From NCBI RefSeq assembly GCF_029428875.1, contig NZ_JAJSOO010000001.1:6792501-6856500 (forward strand): DNA of 64,000 nt. Reading direction: 5' to 3'. Below the pieces are notes generated by a model. It did not search any database, was not told where the DNA came from, and saw nothing but the letters and a program-made list of their open reading frames with translations. The position numbers were made by a program, and so were the translations under genes. Below are positions 33,776 through 43,300 of the stretch, piece by piece. Numbering within the stretch: the first letter of the stretch is position 1; each line of letters opens with the position of its first letter. This stretch comes from Streptomyces sp. JH34. GTDB lineage: Bacteria > Actinomycetota > Actinomycetes > Streptomycetales > Streptomycetaceae.

Positions 33776-33924
33776 GGCACCCGCAGGGCGGGAACCTCCG
33801 AAGGAGCCGGGCCCGTTGTGGTTTCGAATGCCGGATGACGGTCACGCGCACATACGGAACCCGGAAAGGAAGCGGAATTCAGCGGAGACCGACGGACCGT
33901 TCCCTGTGAGAAGGAGTGAGAGTC

Positions 33925-34182
33925 ATGGACAACTGGCGCATGCACGCGGCGTGCCGCGAAGAGGACCCCGACCTGTTCTTCCCGATCGGCAGCACCGGCC
34001 CCGCGCTCGTACAGGCCGAGGAGGCCAAGGCCGTCTGCGGGACCTGCCCCGTGCGGGAACCGTGCCTGGAATGGGCCCTGGAGAACGGACAGGACTCCGG
34101 CGTGTGGGGAGGCATGGACGAGAACGAACGCCGTGCCCTGAAGCGCCGCCGCGCCCGGCAGCAGGCCAGGAGCCACGGATGA
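33925..34182 (+). CDS. WhiB-like iron-sulfur transcription factor
   Basis: The 85-residue protein has the four cysteines that bind the [4Fe-4S] cluster of Wbl proteins, Cys10, Cys38, Cys41 and Cys47 (C-x27-C-x2-C-x5-C), followed by the turn motif GVWGG at residues 59-63 and a basic DNA-contact tail KRRRARQQARSHG. Wbl proteins act in development, redox response or antibiotic resistance by binding the principal sigma factor. ATG at 33925 follows AAGGAG at good distance. The subgroup cannot be set by eye. It stands alone between two short intergenic stretches. Confidence 0.92.
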   Translation: MDNWRMHAACREEDPDLFFPIGSTGPALVQAEEAKAVCGTCPVREPCLEWALENGQDSGVWGGMDENERRALKRRRARQQARSHG

Positions 34183-34223
34183 CCTCCCCCGGCGCCCGAC
34201 GCCACAAGAGAAGACGGTGAGCC

Positions 34224-34562
34224 GTGGACACCTCGGTCTGGCTCGTCGTCGGCGCGGTCGCGGTCCTGCTCACGGCGGTTGCCGCCGCCGTCCTGCTGGT
34301 CCGCGTGATCCGGGCCAGGAAGCTGCTCGTCGACGCGGGCGTCCCGCTGCACAACAAGGCGCTCGTGTGGGCGGCCTTGATCTACACGGTGTCTCCCGTC
34401 GACCTGCTGCCGGACCCCGTCTACCTCGACGACATCGGCTTCCTGCTGCTCGCGCTGCGCTCGCTGCACACCGCGGCGCACGCGGCCGGCGCGGGGCGGG
34501 GGAAGCGGACCGCGACCGGAACGGAACCCGGGGGCAACCTTTCGGCTTCCGGCGGCAACTGA
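34224..34562 (+). CDS. YkvA-like (DUF1232) membrane protein
   Basis: The 112-residue protein has an N-terminal membrane helix (about 5-28) and the DUF1232 core LVWAALIYTVSPVDLLPDPVYLDDIGFLLLALRSL (about 47-81), in which SPVDLLPD is diagnostic. Its function is unknown. It starts at GTG with AGAAGACGG upstream, 42 bases after the WhiB gene, and could be co-transcribed with it. Confidence 0.85.
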   Translation: MDTSVWLVVGAVAVLLTAVAAAVLLVRVIRARKLLVDAGVPLHNKALVWAALIYTVSPVDLLPDPVYLDDIGFLLLALRSLHTAAHAAGAGRGKRTATGTEPGGNLSASGGN

Positions 34563-34599
34563 GGGGGCGTAAGCCGTCCCCTGCCAGAAGGTGCCTCTC

Positions 34600-36501
34600 G
34601 TGGAGCCTCTGCTTCCCCACCCCGACTCCCGCCCCCGCCGCAGACGCCGTACCACCCGTACCCGCGCGCTGGCCGGCGCTCTGGCGGCAGGGCTGCTCGC
34701 CGCCGGCGGACTCGTCGCACTCGGCCCGGTCTCCCAGGCTGCCACCGCACGCCAGGCCGAGGCGCTGGACCGCGGCGTCGTGAGCGTCCCCACCGACAGC
34801 GGCAACCTCGTCAGCTGGCGCTGGCTGGGCACCGACCCCGACAACGTGTCGTTCAACGTCTACCGGGCCGGTACCAAGGTCAACACCTCACCGGTCACCG
34901 CCTCGACGAACTACTTCCACTCCGGTGCGCCCGCCACCGCCGACTACACGGTCCGCGCGGTCGTCGCCGGGGTGGAACAGGGCGACTCCGTGCACGCGAT
35001 CCAGTTCCGCGCCGGATACAAGGACGTACCCATCAGCCCGCCCGGCGGCGGGACGACACCTGACGGGGTCGCCTACACCTACGAGGCCAACGACGCCTCC
35101 GTCGGCGACCTGGACGGCGACGGCGCCCTCGACTTCGTACTCAAGTGGCAGCCCACCAACGCCAAGGACAACTCCCAGTCCGGCTACACGGGCAACACGA
35201 TCGTCGACGGGATCAAGCTCGACGGCACCCGGCTCTGGCGGGTCGACCTCGGGCGCAACATCCGCTCCGGCGCCCACTACACCCAGTTCCAGGTGTACGA
35301 CTACGACGGCGACGGTCAGGCCGAGGTGGCCATGAAGACCGCCGACGGCAGCGTGGACGGCACCGGCAAGGTGATCGGCAGCTCCTCCGCCGACTACCGC
35401 AACTCCTCCGGATACATCCTGTCGGGACCCGAGTTCCTGACGATGTTCAACGGGAGGACCGGCGCGGCGATGGGCACCGTCGACTACGTCCCCGCGCGCG
35501 GCACGGTGTCCTCATGGGGCGACTCCTACGGCAACCGGGTCGACCGCTTCCTGGCCGGCACGGCCTATCTGGACGGCTCCAGGCCGTCCCTGATCATGGC
35601 GCGCGGCTACTACACGCGCAGTGTCATCGCCGCCTGGGACTGGCGGGGCGGTGCCTTCACCCGGCGCTGGACCTTCGACACCAACAGCTCGACGAACTCC
35701 GGCAAGGGATACGACGGCCAGGGCAACCACCAGCTGTCCGTCGCCGACGCCGACGGCGACGGCAAGGACGAGATCGTCTACGGCGCCATGGCCGTGGACG
35801 ACAACGGCAGCGGACTGTGGACCACGAAGAACGGCCACGGCGACGCCATGCACGTCGGGGACCTCGATCCGTCCAGGGCGGGCCTCGAGGAGTTCAAGGT
35901 CGACGAGGACAGCTCGAAGCCGTCCTCATGGATGGCGGACGCGAGAACCGGGCAGATCCTCTGGTCCACGCCGGCGAGCGGGGACAACGGGCGCGGTGTC
36001 TCCGGCGACATCTGGTCCGGCAGCGCCGGTGCCGAGTCCTGGTCGTCGGCGGTCTCCGGCGTACGCGGCCCGAAGGGCGACGTGGTCGCCACCCGCAAGC
36101 CCAGCAGCTCCAACTTCCTGTCCTGGTGGGACGGCGACACGACCCGCGAACTCCTCGACGGCACCCACATCGACAAGTACGGCACCTCCTCGGACACCCG
36201 TCTGCTGACCGGGGCCTCGGTCCACTCCGACAACGGCACCAAGGCCACGCCCGCGATCTCCGGTGACCTCTTCGGCGACTGGCGCGAGGAGGTCGTCTGG
36301 CCGACCACCAACAACACGGCGCTGCGGATCTACTCCACGCCGGTCGAGACCGGCACGAAGATCACCACACTGCTCCACGACACCATGTACCGGACCGCGC
36401 TGGCCTGGCAGAACACCGCCTACAACCAGCCCCCGCACCCCAGCTTCGCGATCGGCAGCGGGATGGCGACCCCACCCCGGCCGAGCATCACCACGCCGTA
36501 G
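34600..36501 (+). CDS. Secreted rhamnogalacturonan lyase, polysaccharide lyase family 11
   Basis: The 633-residue protein has an Arg-rich signal peptide ending near QAATA. A fibronectin-like N-terminal part (DRGVVSVPTDSGNLVSWRWLGTDPDNVSFNVYR) precedes an eight-bladed propeller with calcium-type repeats (DLDGDGALD, YDYDGDGQAE, DADGDGKDE). Segments such as SGAHYTQFQVYDYDGDGQAEVAMKTADG and LFGDWREEVVWPT are characteristic of YesW/YesX-type PL11 enzymes, which cleave the rhamnose-galacturonate backbone of pectin by beta-elimination. No carbohydrate-binding module is attached. GTG at 34600 lies 8 bases after AGAAGG, better than the GTG three codons earlier. Confidence 0.93.
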   Translation: MEPLLPHPDSRPRRRRRTTRTRALAGALAAGLLAAGGLVALGPVSQAATARQAEALDRGVVSVPTDSGNLVSWRWLGTDPDNVSFNVYRAGTKVNTSPVTASTNYFHSGAPATADYTVRAVVAGVEQGDSVHAIQFRAGYKDVPISPPGGGTTPDGVAYTYEANDASVGDLDGDGALDFVLKWQPTNAKDNSQSGYTGNTIVDGIKLDGTRLWRVDLGRNIRSGAHYTQFQVYDYDGDGQAEVAMKTADGSVDGTGKVIGSSSADYRNSSGYILSGPEFLTMFNGRTGAAMGTVDYVPARGTVSSWGDSYGNRVDRFLAGTAYLDGSRPSLIMARGYYTRSVIAAWDWRGGAFTRRWTFDTNSSTNSGKGYDGQGNHQLSVADADGDGKDEIVYGAMAVDDNGSGLWTTKNGHGDAMHVGDLDPSRAGLEEFKVDEDSSKPSSWMADARTGQILWSTPASGDNGRGVSGDIWSGSAGAESWSSAVSGVRGPKGDVVATRKPSSSNFLSWWDGDTTRELLDGTHIDKYGTSSDTRLLTGASVHSDNGTKATPAISGDLFGDWREEVVWPTTNNTALRIYSTPVETGTKITTLLHDTMYRTALAWQNTAYNQPPHPSFAIGSGMATPPRPSITTP

Positions 36502-36508
36502 AGCCCGG

Positions 36509-36535
36509 GCGGGCCGCGCCACGGGCGCGGCCCGC
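36509..36535 (+). terminator. Hairpin terminator after the PL11 gene
   Basis: Perfect 11-base GC-only arms (36509-36519 and 36525-36535) flank a 5-base loop, 8 bases after the stop. Confidence 0.7.
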
Positions 36536-36628
36536 TCACACCCGCCCGATGCCGCCCGGCGGCGGCGCCCGGCGAGTGCGGGCCCGGGGCCGGGAACCGC
36601 GGTGGCGCGGCCCGGCGGCGAGCCGCCG

Positions 36629-37360
36629 CTACCGGCCCGTGACGGGATCGCGGCCCGTGAGGCAGTAGACGCCGCCGACAGGGTCCCGCATGACCGTCCA
36701 GCCGTCCCCGTCGCGTACGAACGCGGCGCCCAAGCGTTCGTGCAGTGCCCGGCCGGCGACGAGGTCCGAGCAGGCGACGTCCGGATGCGCCGATGCGGGG
36801 CGCTGCTCGTCCAGGCGCTGGAGGAGCAGGTGCACGGGTACGTCGAGGGGCGGGCGGAGTGTGTGGAACTCGCGGTGGACGCCGGGAGCGGCGTCCCAGC
36901 CCGTCAGCGTCGTCCAGAACGCGAGCTCGGCCGCGAAGACCGCCGGCGGGACGTCCAGGCAGATCTGGTCCAGCCGGCTCGTGAATCCGCCCGGGTGGGT
37001 GACGACCGGCGGCCGGTCCAGCCGGCCCCGCCAGGGCACCACGCAGAAGGCCTGGCCACCGGGGGAGCGGAGTACCGACAGCTCGGGCCGCCGGCCGACC
37101 ACCACGGCACCCAGCTCCGACGCACGCGCCGTGAACGCGGGTGCGTCCTCCACCGCGAGATCCGGGTGCAGGCCGCCGCGTCCCCCGACGGTCTGCACGG
37201 CGAGGCAGGCGTCGGCCCCGTCGGCGAGGAGCGTGGTGAACTCACCCTGTCCGCCCCACGGTTCGGAGGCGCGCGTGCCCGTGACCGCGCTCCAGAAGGC
37301 GGTGGCGGTGGCGGCCGCCGCAACGGGGCGGTCGATGAAGGCGTACATCCAGCGGATCAT
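36629..37360 (-). CDS. VOC (glyoxalase/bleomycin-resistance-like) family protein
   Basis: The 243-residue protein consists of two VOC modules, roughly residues 1-110 and 125-240, each with the beta-alpha-beta pattern. WMYAFIDRPVAAAATATAFWSAVTG begins the first and LDQICLDVPPAVFAAELAFWTTLTGW the second; the C-terminus ends in MRDPVGGVYCLTGR. Members include glyoxalases, dioxygenases and drug-binding proteins; function is not assignable. GGGGAG precedes the ATG at 37360. It points towards the PL11 gene and looks unrelated to the sugar genes. Confidence 0.85.
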   Translation of the reverse strand: MIRWMYAFIDRPVAAAATATAFWSAVTGTRASEPWGGQGEFTTLLADGADACLAVQTVGGRGGLHPDLAVEDAPAFTARASELGAVVVGRRPELSVLRSPGGQAFCVVPWRGRLDRPPVVTHPGGFTSRLDQICLDVPPAVFAAELAFWTTLTGWDAAPGVHREFHTLRPPLDVPVHLLLQRLDEQRPASAHPDVACSDLVAGRALHERLGAAFVRDGDGWTVMRDPVGGVYCLTGRDPVTGR

Positions 37361-37375
37361 GGTGCTCCCCTGTGG

Positions 37376-37395
37376 CGGTGCGGTGCGGTGCGGTG
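37376..37395. repeat. Four tandem CGGTG units in the leader of the VOC gene
   Basis: Four contiguous CGGTG pentamers followed by imperfect copies lie 16-35 bases upstream of the VOC start. They may be slippage-prone. No function is evident. Confidence 0.6.
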
Positions 37396-37613
37396 CTGGT
37401 GCGCGGCAGTTGTCATGGTGTCAGGGGGACGGAGTCCGCGGCGTGATACGACTGCCGACGGGGCCCGCTCGCTCGGCGGGCCCGGGCTCCGCGGGCCCGT
37501 TCACGACGCGTTCACCGGCCGGATCGGTCCGCGGCATTCCCTCGCACGCCGTGGGGACCTACGCTCGGCGGCGCACCGATCAACGCCGTCCGCACCGTGT
37601 TCAGAGCACTGTT

Positions 37614-37625
37614 GACAACGTTGTC
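37614..37625 (+). promoter_or_regulatory. LacI-type operator candidate before the GH92 gene
   Basis: GACAACGTTGTC is a perfect 12-base palindrome with an AACGTT core, 25 bases upstream of the GH92 ATG and just before its GGAGGT ribosome site. This position suits a repressor blocking transcription or elongation. Confidence 0.6.
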
Positions 37626-37649
37626 CCTCTGTCGGAGGTATCCGAGAAC

Positions 37650-40085
37650 ATGCCCTCCAGACCGTCCGCGACCCGGCGTCTCGCCGCACGGGCCGCCGCG
37701 ATCGTCCTCACCGGCACCCTCGCCGGCGCCGTTCTGCCACCGGCCGCCCAGGCCGATGCGCTCGTCACGCGTCCCACCGCCTACGTGGACCCGATGATCG
37801 GTACGGCGAACGGCGGCAACACCTATCCCGGAGCGGTCCGCCCGTACGGCATGATCGCCTGGTCGCCGACCAGCACCACGGGCGACCAGACGAGCACCGG
37901 GGCGGCCAACGGCTACGAGTACGGTGTGACGCGCATGCGCGGCCTCAGCCTCACCCATGTCAACGGAGCCGGATGCAACCCCGGTGCCGCGGGTGACGTG
38001 CCCGTCATGCCCTTCGTCGGGGACGTCACCTCCTCGCCGTCCGCCGACACCAAGGACGCGGTCTACGCCTCCGGCTTCTCGCACGCCGACGAGCGTGCCG
38101 TGCCCGGTCGTTACACCGTCGGCCTGGACTCGGGCGCCACCGCCGACCTGGCCGTGAGCGAGCGCGCGGGCGTGGCCGACTTCAGCTTCCCGGCGGACAA
38201 GCCCGCCAACCTGCTCTTCCGCGTGTCCAACTCCCTGAACGGCAGCGAGGACGCCGAGATCGAGATCGACACCGCGCACCGCAAGGTGACCGGTTCGGTG
38301 CTCACCGGGGCGTTCTGCGGCCGGCGCGCCAACGGCGGCACCAACAACCGCAAGAGCTACTACCGCCTCTACTTCAGCGCGTCCTTCGACCGTGACTTCG
38401 CCACCACGGGAACCTGGCGCGACGGCACCCTCGCACCCGGTTCCACGAGCGGAGGCGGTGGTGAGGGGTACGCCACGGGTGCGGACCGCGCCGGCCGGGG
38501 ATCCGGAGGCTGGGTCCGCTTCGACACCGCGGCCGACGACGACGTGCGCATGCGGATCGGGATCTCCTACGTGAGTCAGGCGGGCGCCGAGGCCAACCTC
38601 CGCAAGGAGATCGCGCCGAGGGCGAGCGTCGACGACGTGGCCCGCGCCGGATCGGCCGCCTGGGACCGCGAGCTCACCTCCGCGCGCGTCGGTGGCGGAA
38701 GTGACGCGCAGCGCACCACCTTCTACACCGCGCTGTACCACTCACTGACGCAGCCGAATCTGATCAGCGACACCGACGGCCGGTACCCCGGCATGGACGG
38801 GAGACCGCACCGTGTGACGGGCGGCCAGAGGGCCCAGTACAGCAACTTCTCCGGGTGGGACCAGTACCGCGCCCAGATCCAGCTCCTCGCCCTCCTCAAG
38901 CCCAGGATCGCGGGGGACTTCGCCCAGTCCCTGTACAACTTCGCCCGGCAGAACGGCGGCGTCTGGGACCGCTGGGTGCACGTCAACGGCGCCACGCACG
39001 TGATGACGGGGGACCCGACCGCCGCCACGCTCGCCACGTTCTACGCGATGGGGGTACGCAACTTCGACTACGAGGGCGCCTTCGAGTCCCTGGCGCGCCA
39101 GGCCACGGTGCCCCACCCGGACGGCCTCTCCGACGCGGGATGCCCCGGCCAGTGCACCGGTCAGCGGCCCAACCTCGCCCAGTACCTGGAATCCCACTAC
39201 GCGCCGCAGGACGTCTGCCACTGCTGGGGCGGCGCCGCCGAGACCTTGGAGGACGCGGTCGCCGACGACGCGCTCGGCCGCTGGGCCCGGCTGCTCGGAC
39301 GCGACGAGGAGGCCGACGCCTTCGAGGAGCGCGGCCTCTGGTGGCGCAACGTCTTCAACCCCGCGGCCGGAGACGGCGCAGGGACCACCGGCTACATCCA
39401 GGCGCGCAACCTCGACGGCTCCTGGGTGACGCCCTTCAGCCCCGGCAGTGACAAGGGCTTCGCGCAGGGCACCAGCGCCACCTACACCTGGATGGTCCCG
39501 CAGGACGTGCAGGGGCTGGCCGAGGCCATGGGCGGCCGTGAGACGGCGGCGGAGCGCCTCGACGCCTTCTTCCACAAGGCGGACGGCTCCTGGTCGGTCA
39601 AGGGTGGGGACGCGCTGCGCTACGACCCCACCAACGAGCCGGGCATCCACGCCCCTTGGCTCTACAACGCGCTCGGCCGACCCTGGAAGACCCAGGAGAC
39701 CGTACGCGAGATCGTGAACACGGTCTACGGCACCGGACCGCGCGGCCTGCCCGGCAACGACGACCTCGGCACGATGTCGGCCTGGTACGTCTTCTCGGCG
39801 CTCGGCCTCTACCCGCAGACCCCGGGCAGCGCCACCATGCTGCTCGGAACACCGCTCTTCCCGTCCGCGGTGCTGAAGCGGTCCCAGGGCGGGGACATCC
39901 GGATCAGCGCCCCGGCCGCCGATGCGACACATCCGTACATCGACGCCGTGACGGTGGACGGGCGGGCGGTCGACAGGTCCTGGGTGGACGCCCGGCTGGC
40001 CACCCGAGGAGGGTCGCTGACCTACCGGCTGGCCGAGGGGCCGAACACGTCCTGGGCCACGGGACCTGCGGGTCTTCCGCGGTAA
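37650..40085 (+). CDS. Secreted GH92 alpha-mannosidase
   Basis: The 811-residue protein has a signal peptide ending near AQADA and the GH92 two-domain layout. The N-terminal beta-sandwich (about 40-290) contains YVDPMIGTANGGNTYPGA and GMIAWSPTST. The (alpha/alpha)6 domain contains GWDQYRAQIQLLALL, RWVHVNGATHVMTGDPTAA, NEPGIHAPWLYNALG and GLPGNDDLGTMSAWYVFSALGLYP; the last two hold the acid and general-base carboxylates used in calcium-dependent inverting catalysis. GH92 enzymes remove alpha-linked mannose from glycans. GGAGGT lies 10 bases before the ATG. No binding module is attached. It is monocistronic, ending in a strong hairpin. Confidence 0.93.
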   Translation: MPSRPSATRRLAARAAAIVLTGTLAGAVLPPAAQADALVTRPTAYVDPMIGTANGGNTYPGAVRPYGMIAWSPTSTTGDQTSTGAANGYEYGVTRMRGLSLTHVNGAGCNPGAAGDVPVMPFVGDVTSSPSADTKDAVYASGFSHADERAVPGRYTVGLDSGATADLAVSERAGVADFSFPADKPANLLFRVSNSLNGSEDAEIEIDTAHRKVTGSVLTGAFCGRRANGGTNNRKSYYRLYFSASFDRDFATTGTWRDGTLAPGSTSGGGGEGYATGADRAGRGSGGWVRFDTAADDDVRMRIGISYVSQAGAEANLRKEIAPRASVDDVARAGSAAWDRELTSARVGGGSDAQRTTFYTALYHSLTQPNLISDTDGRYPGMDGRPHRVTGGQRAQYSNFSGWDQYRAQIQLLALLKPRIAGDFAQSLYNFARQNGGVWDRWVHVNGATHVMTGDPTAATLATFYAMGVRNFDYEGAFESLARQATVPHPDGLSDAGCPGQCTGQRPNLAQYLESHYAPQDVCHCWGGAAETLEDAVADDALGRWARLLGRDEEADAFEERGLWWRNVFNPAAGDGAGTTGYIQARNLDGSWVTPFSPGSDKGFAQGTSATYTWMVPQDVQGLAEAMGGRETAAERLDAFFHKADGSWSVKGGDALRYDPTNEPGIHAPWLYNALGRPWKTQETVREIVNTVYGTGPRGLPGNDDLGTMSAWYVFSALGLYPQTPGSATMLLGTPLFPSAVLKRSQGGDIRISAPAADATHPYIDAVTVDGRAVDRSWVDARLATRGGSLTYRLAEGPNTSWATGPAGLPR

Positions 40086-40104
40086 ATCCCCGACTGTGGC
40101 CGTG

Positions 40105-40147
40105 GCGGGGCCCGGTGGGCGGTGTGACGCCGCCCACCGGGCCCCGC
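40105..40147 (+). terminator. Hairpin terminator after the GH92 gene
   Basis: Perfect 18-base arms (40105-40122 and 40130-40147) flank a 7-base loop, 20 bases after the stop. Confidence 0.75.
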
Positions 40148-40178
40148 GCCTCCGGTGCGGGGCCCGGATGAGGTCTCG

Positions 40179-40252
40179 TTTTTCTATCGTTGAAAATTCT
40201 GCGTGCACGACCGTTGTCAGCTGTTTGAGGCTGTGGCTCAATGTTCGACTAT
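40179..40252 (+). promoter_or_regulatory. Promoter and two operator candidates for the PA14-GH2 gene
   Basis: TTGAGG (40225-40230) and GACTAT (40247-40252) are spaced by 16 bases and form a plausible promoter about 54 bases before the start. Immediately upstream, 40206-40220 read in reverse gives CTGACAACGGTCGTG, close to the palindrome before the GH92 gene. Further upstream, TTTTC and GAAAA (40180-40184, 40192-40196) flank a CGTT-containing spacer, resembling the dyad before the GH127 gene. Confidence 0.5.
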
Positions 40253-40305
40253 GTGCAGTGCTTCGCGGTTCGGAGCACTTCGGCTTCTTCGACGAGGACG
40301 ACGCC

Positions 40306-43300
40306 TTGATACGACAACTAGCCCGCCCCCGCACGCTTTTCAGAACGCTCGCCTGTACGGCGGCGCTGCTGCTTCCCGTCGGGGCCACGCTGGTCCCGAC
40401 GGCCGCGGCCGCCGCTCCCGCCGCCGCTCCCGCCGACGGGGCCGCCGCAGCCTCGGCGTTCGTGAAGGACGACCCGTCCACCGAGCCGCACGGACTCAAG
40501 GGCGAGTACTTCGCCATGTCCGCGCCGGGCGCCCGTGACTTCGCCGAACTCGGCGCGACCGCGCTCGACCCGGAGATCAACTTCCCCGGACTGACCGGGG
40601 CGTTCGAGTCGGCCACCGGCAGGACCGAGCACACGACCGCCCGCTGGACGGGGCAGATCGCGGCCCCCGAGACCGGTGACTACACCTTCTCCGCCATCGG
40701 CGACAACGGCTTCCGGCTCTTCATCGACGACAAGCCGGTCATCGACCACTGGGTGCCGGACTGGGACAAGGAGCAGACCAGCGCTCCGGTCTCCCTGAAG
40801 GCCGGAGAGCAGCACACGTTCCGGCTGGAGATGTTCCAGGACGTCGGCGGGGCGAACATGTTCCTGCGCTGGTCCAGCGCGAAGCTGGCCAAGCAGATCG
40901 TGCCCGAGTCCGCTTTCACCCCGCCCGCCGACTTCGAGGTGTACCCGGTCGCGCTGAGCGTCGCCGGGAACGGCCTCCAGGTGCAGGCGACCTTCGACCA
41001 CGAGCTCAGCGGCATCACGGACGTGAAGGACCACCTCACGGTCGAGGCGGACACCACGCCGATGCCCGTGAAGTCCGTCGCCAGGGCGTCGGACAACCGC
41101 AAGGCGCTCGTGGTCACGCTGGACGCGGCCGTCCAGAAGGGCCAGCAGGTCCGGATCGCGTACGACGGCAAGGGCGGCCTGAAGAACGGCGACGAGACCG
41201 TCCCGGAGATCAGCCGCAGGGCGAAGAACCTCTCCACGCACCGTCTGACCACCCCGTGGGGCGACAAGGTCGACCGCAAGAACCCGCTGCCCGAGTACCC
41301 CCGGCCGCAGCAGGTCCGCGACGACTGGAAGAACCTCAACGGCCAGTGGGAGTTCGCGGGAGCCGCCGCCGGTGAGCAGCCGGTCTTCGGCAAGTCGCTC
41401 GACGAGCGCATCACCGTGCCCTACCCCGTCGAGTCCCAGCTCTCCGGGCTCGAGCGCCACGAAGACCACATGTTCTACCGCAAGCTCGTCACCGTGCCCA
41501 AGAGCTGGTCGGTCGGCAAGCGGGGCAGCGACGAGCGGCTGAAGCTCAACTTCGGCGCCGTCGACTACCACGCGCGGGTCTGGGTCAACGGCAAGCAGGT
41601 CGCCGAGCACACCGGCGGCTACACCGCCTTCAGCGCCGACATCACCGACGCGCTCAAGGGCACCGGCCCCCAGGAGGTGGTCGTCGCGGTCACCGACACC
41701 ACCGGAGCCGACCAGCCCACGGGCAAGCAGTCCGCGAACCCGAGCGGCATCTTCTACACCGCCTCCTCCGGTATCTGGCAGACCGTCTGGATGGAGCCCG
41801 TCGCGCCCGCCGCGGTCGACTCCCTGAAGACCACGCCGGACATCGACAAGGGCCGGCTCGCGGTCACGGTCAACTCCGAGGGCGCCTCGAAGTCCGCCAA
41901 GGTCACGGCCGTGGCACGTGACAAGAAGGGCAAGGTCGTCGGCACCGTCACCGGTCCCGCCAACGGCGAGCTGAGCCTCCCGGTCGCCAAGCAGCACCTG
42001 TGGACGCCGGACGACCCCTACCTGTACGACCTCGAGGTCACCCTCAAGGACGGGCGCTCCAAGGACACCGTCGACAGCTACTTCGGGATGCGCTCCTTCG
42101 GTGTCGCCGAGGTCGGCGGCTACCAGAAGCTGGTGCTCAACGGGAAGCCGTTCTTCTCCCTCGCCCAGCTCGACCAGGGCTTCTACCCCGACGGTCTGAA
42201 CACGGCGCCCAGCGACAAGGCCCTGGTCTTCGACCTGAAGGCGCAGAAGGACCTCGGCTTCAACTCGGTCCGCAAGCACATCAAGGTCGAGCCCGCCCGC
42301 TGGTACTACCACGCCGACCAGCTGGGTCTCCTGGTGTGGCAGGACTTCGTCTCCGGCAACATCACCGGCGAGAAGGGCCAGAAGGCCTTCCTCGACCAGG
42401 GCGCCGAGATGATGGAGCAGCTGCACAACTACCCGTCGATCGGTGCCTGGATCGTCTTCAACGAGGGCTGGGGCGAATGGGACCGCACCGAGACCGGCAA
42501 GATCACCGAGAGGGTCCAGGCCGCCGACCCCTCGCGCGTCGTCAACGCCCACAGCGGTGTCAACTGCTGCAACTCGAAGGGTGACTCCGGCAAGGGCGAC
42601 ATCATCGACCACCACGACTACAACAACACCGACCCGGCCTTCCCCGACGAGAAGCGCGCCGCGATGGACGGTGAGCACGGCGGCTTCACCCTGCGGATCC
42701 CCGGCCGCATGTGGCCCGGTGCCCCGACCGCGATCTACAGCGGTGTCGCGGACAAGGACGCCCTGACAGCGAAGTACGTCGACAACACCCGCACGTACTA
42801 CCTGGACGCGGCCCGCGCCGAGCTCTCCGGCTCGATCTACACCCAGGTGACCGACCTGGAGAACGAGCTCAACGGCCTCTGGACGTACGACCGCCGGGAG
42901 ATCAAGGTCGATCCCGCCAAGGTGCGGAAGATCAACCAGGAGGTCATCGCCGCCGGCGCCGCCGCGGGTGAGCGCGACGAGATCAAGGGCGGCGGTGCGT
43001 GGTCGCTCGATGAGAACAAGGGCACCGAGGCCGCCGACAGCGGCCCCAACCACAAGGACCTCACGCTCTCCGAGGGCACGTCCTGGGCGCCTGGCGTCAA
43101 GGGCTCGGCGCTGAAGTTCGACGGCCAGGGCCAGTACGCGCAGACCGACGGCCCGGTCGTCGACACCACCGGTGACTACACCGTCTCGGCCTGGGCGTCG
43201 CTGGACGCGCTGCCCGGGAACTACGCCACCGTCGTCAGCCAGGACGGCCGGCGCCAGGAGAACCCGTTCTACCTGCAGTACGGGCAGGGCGCGTTCGCCT

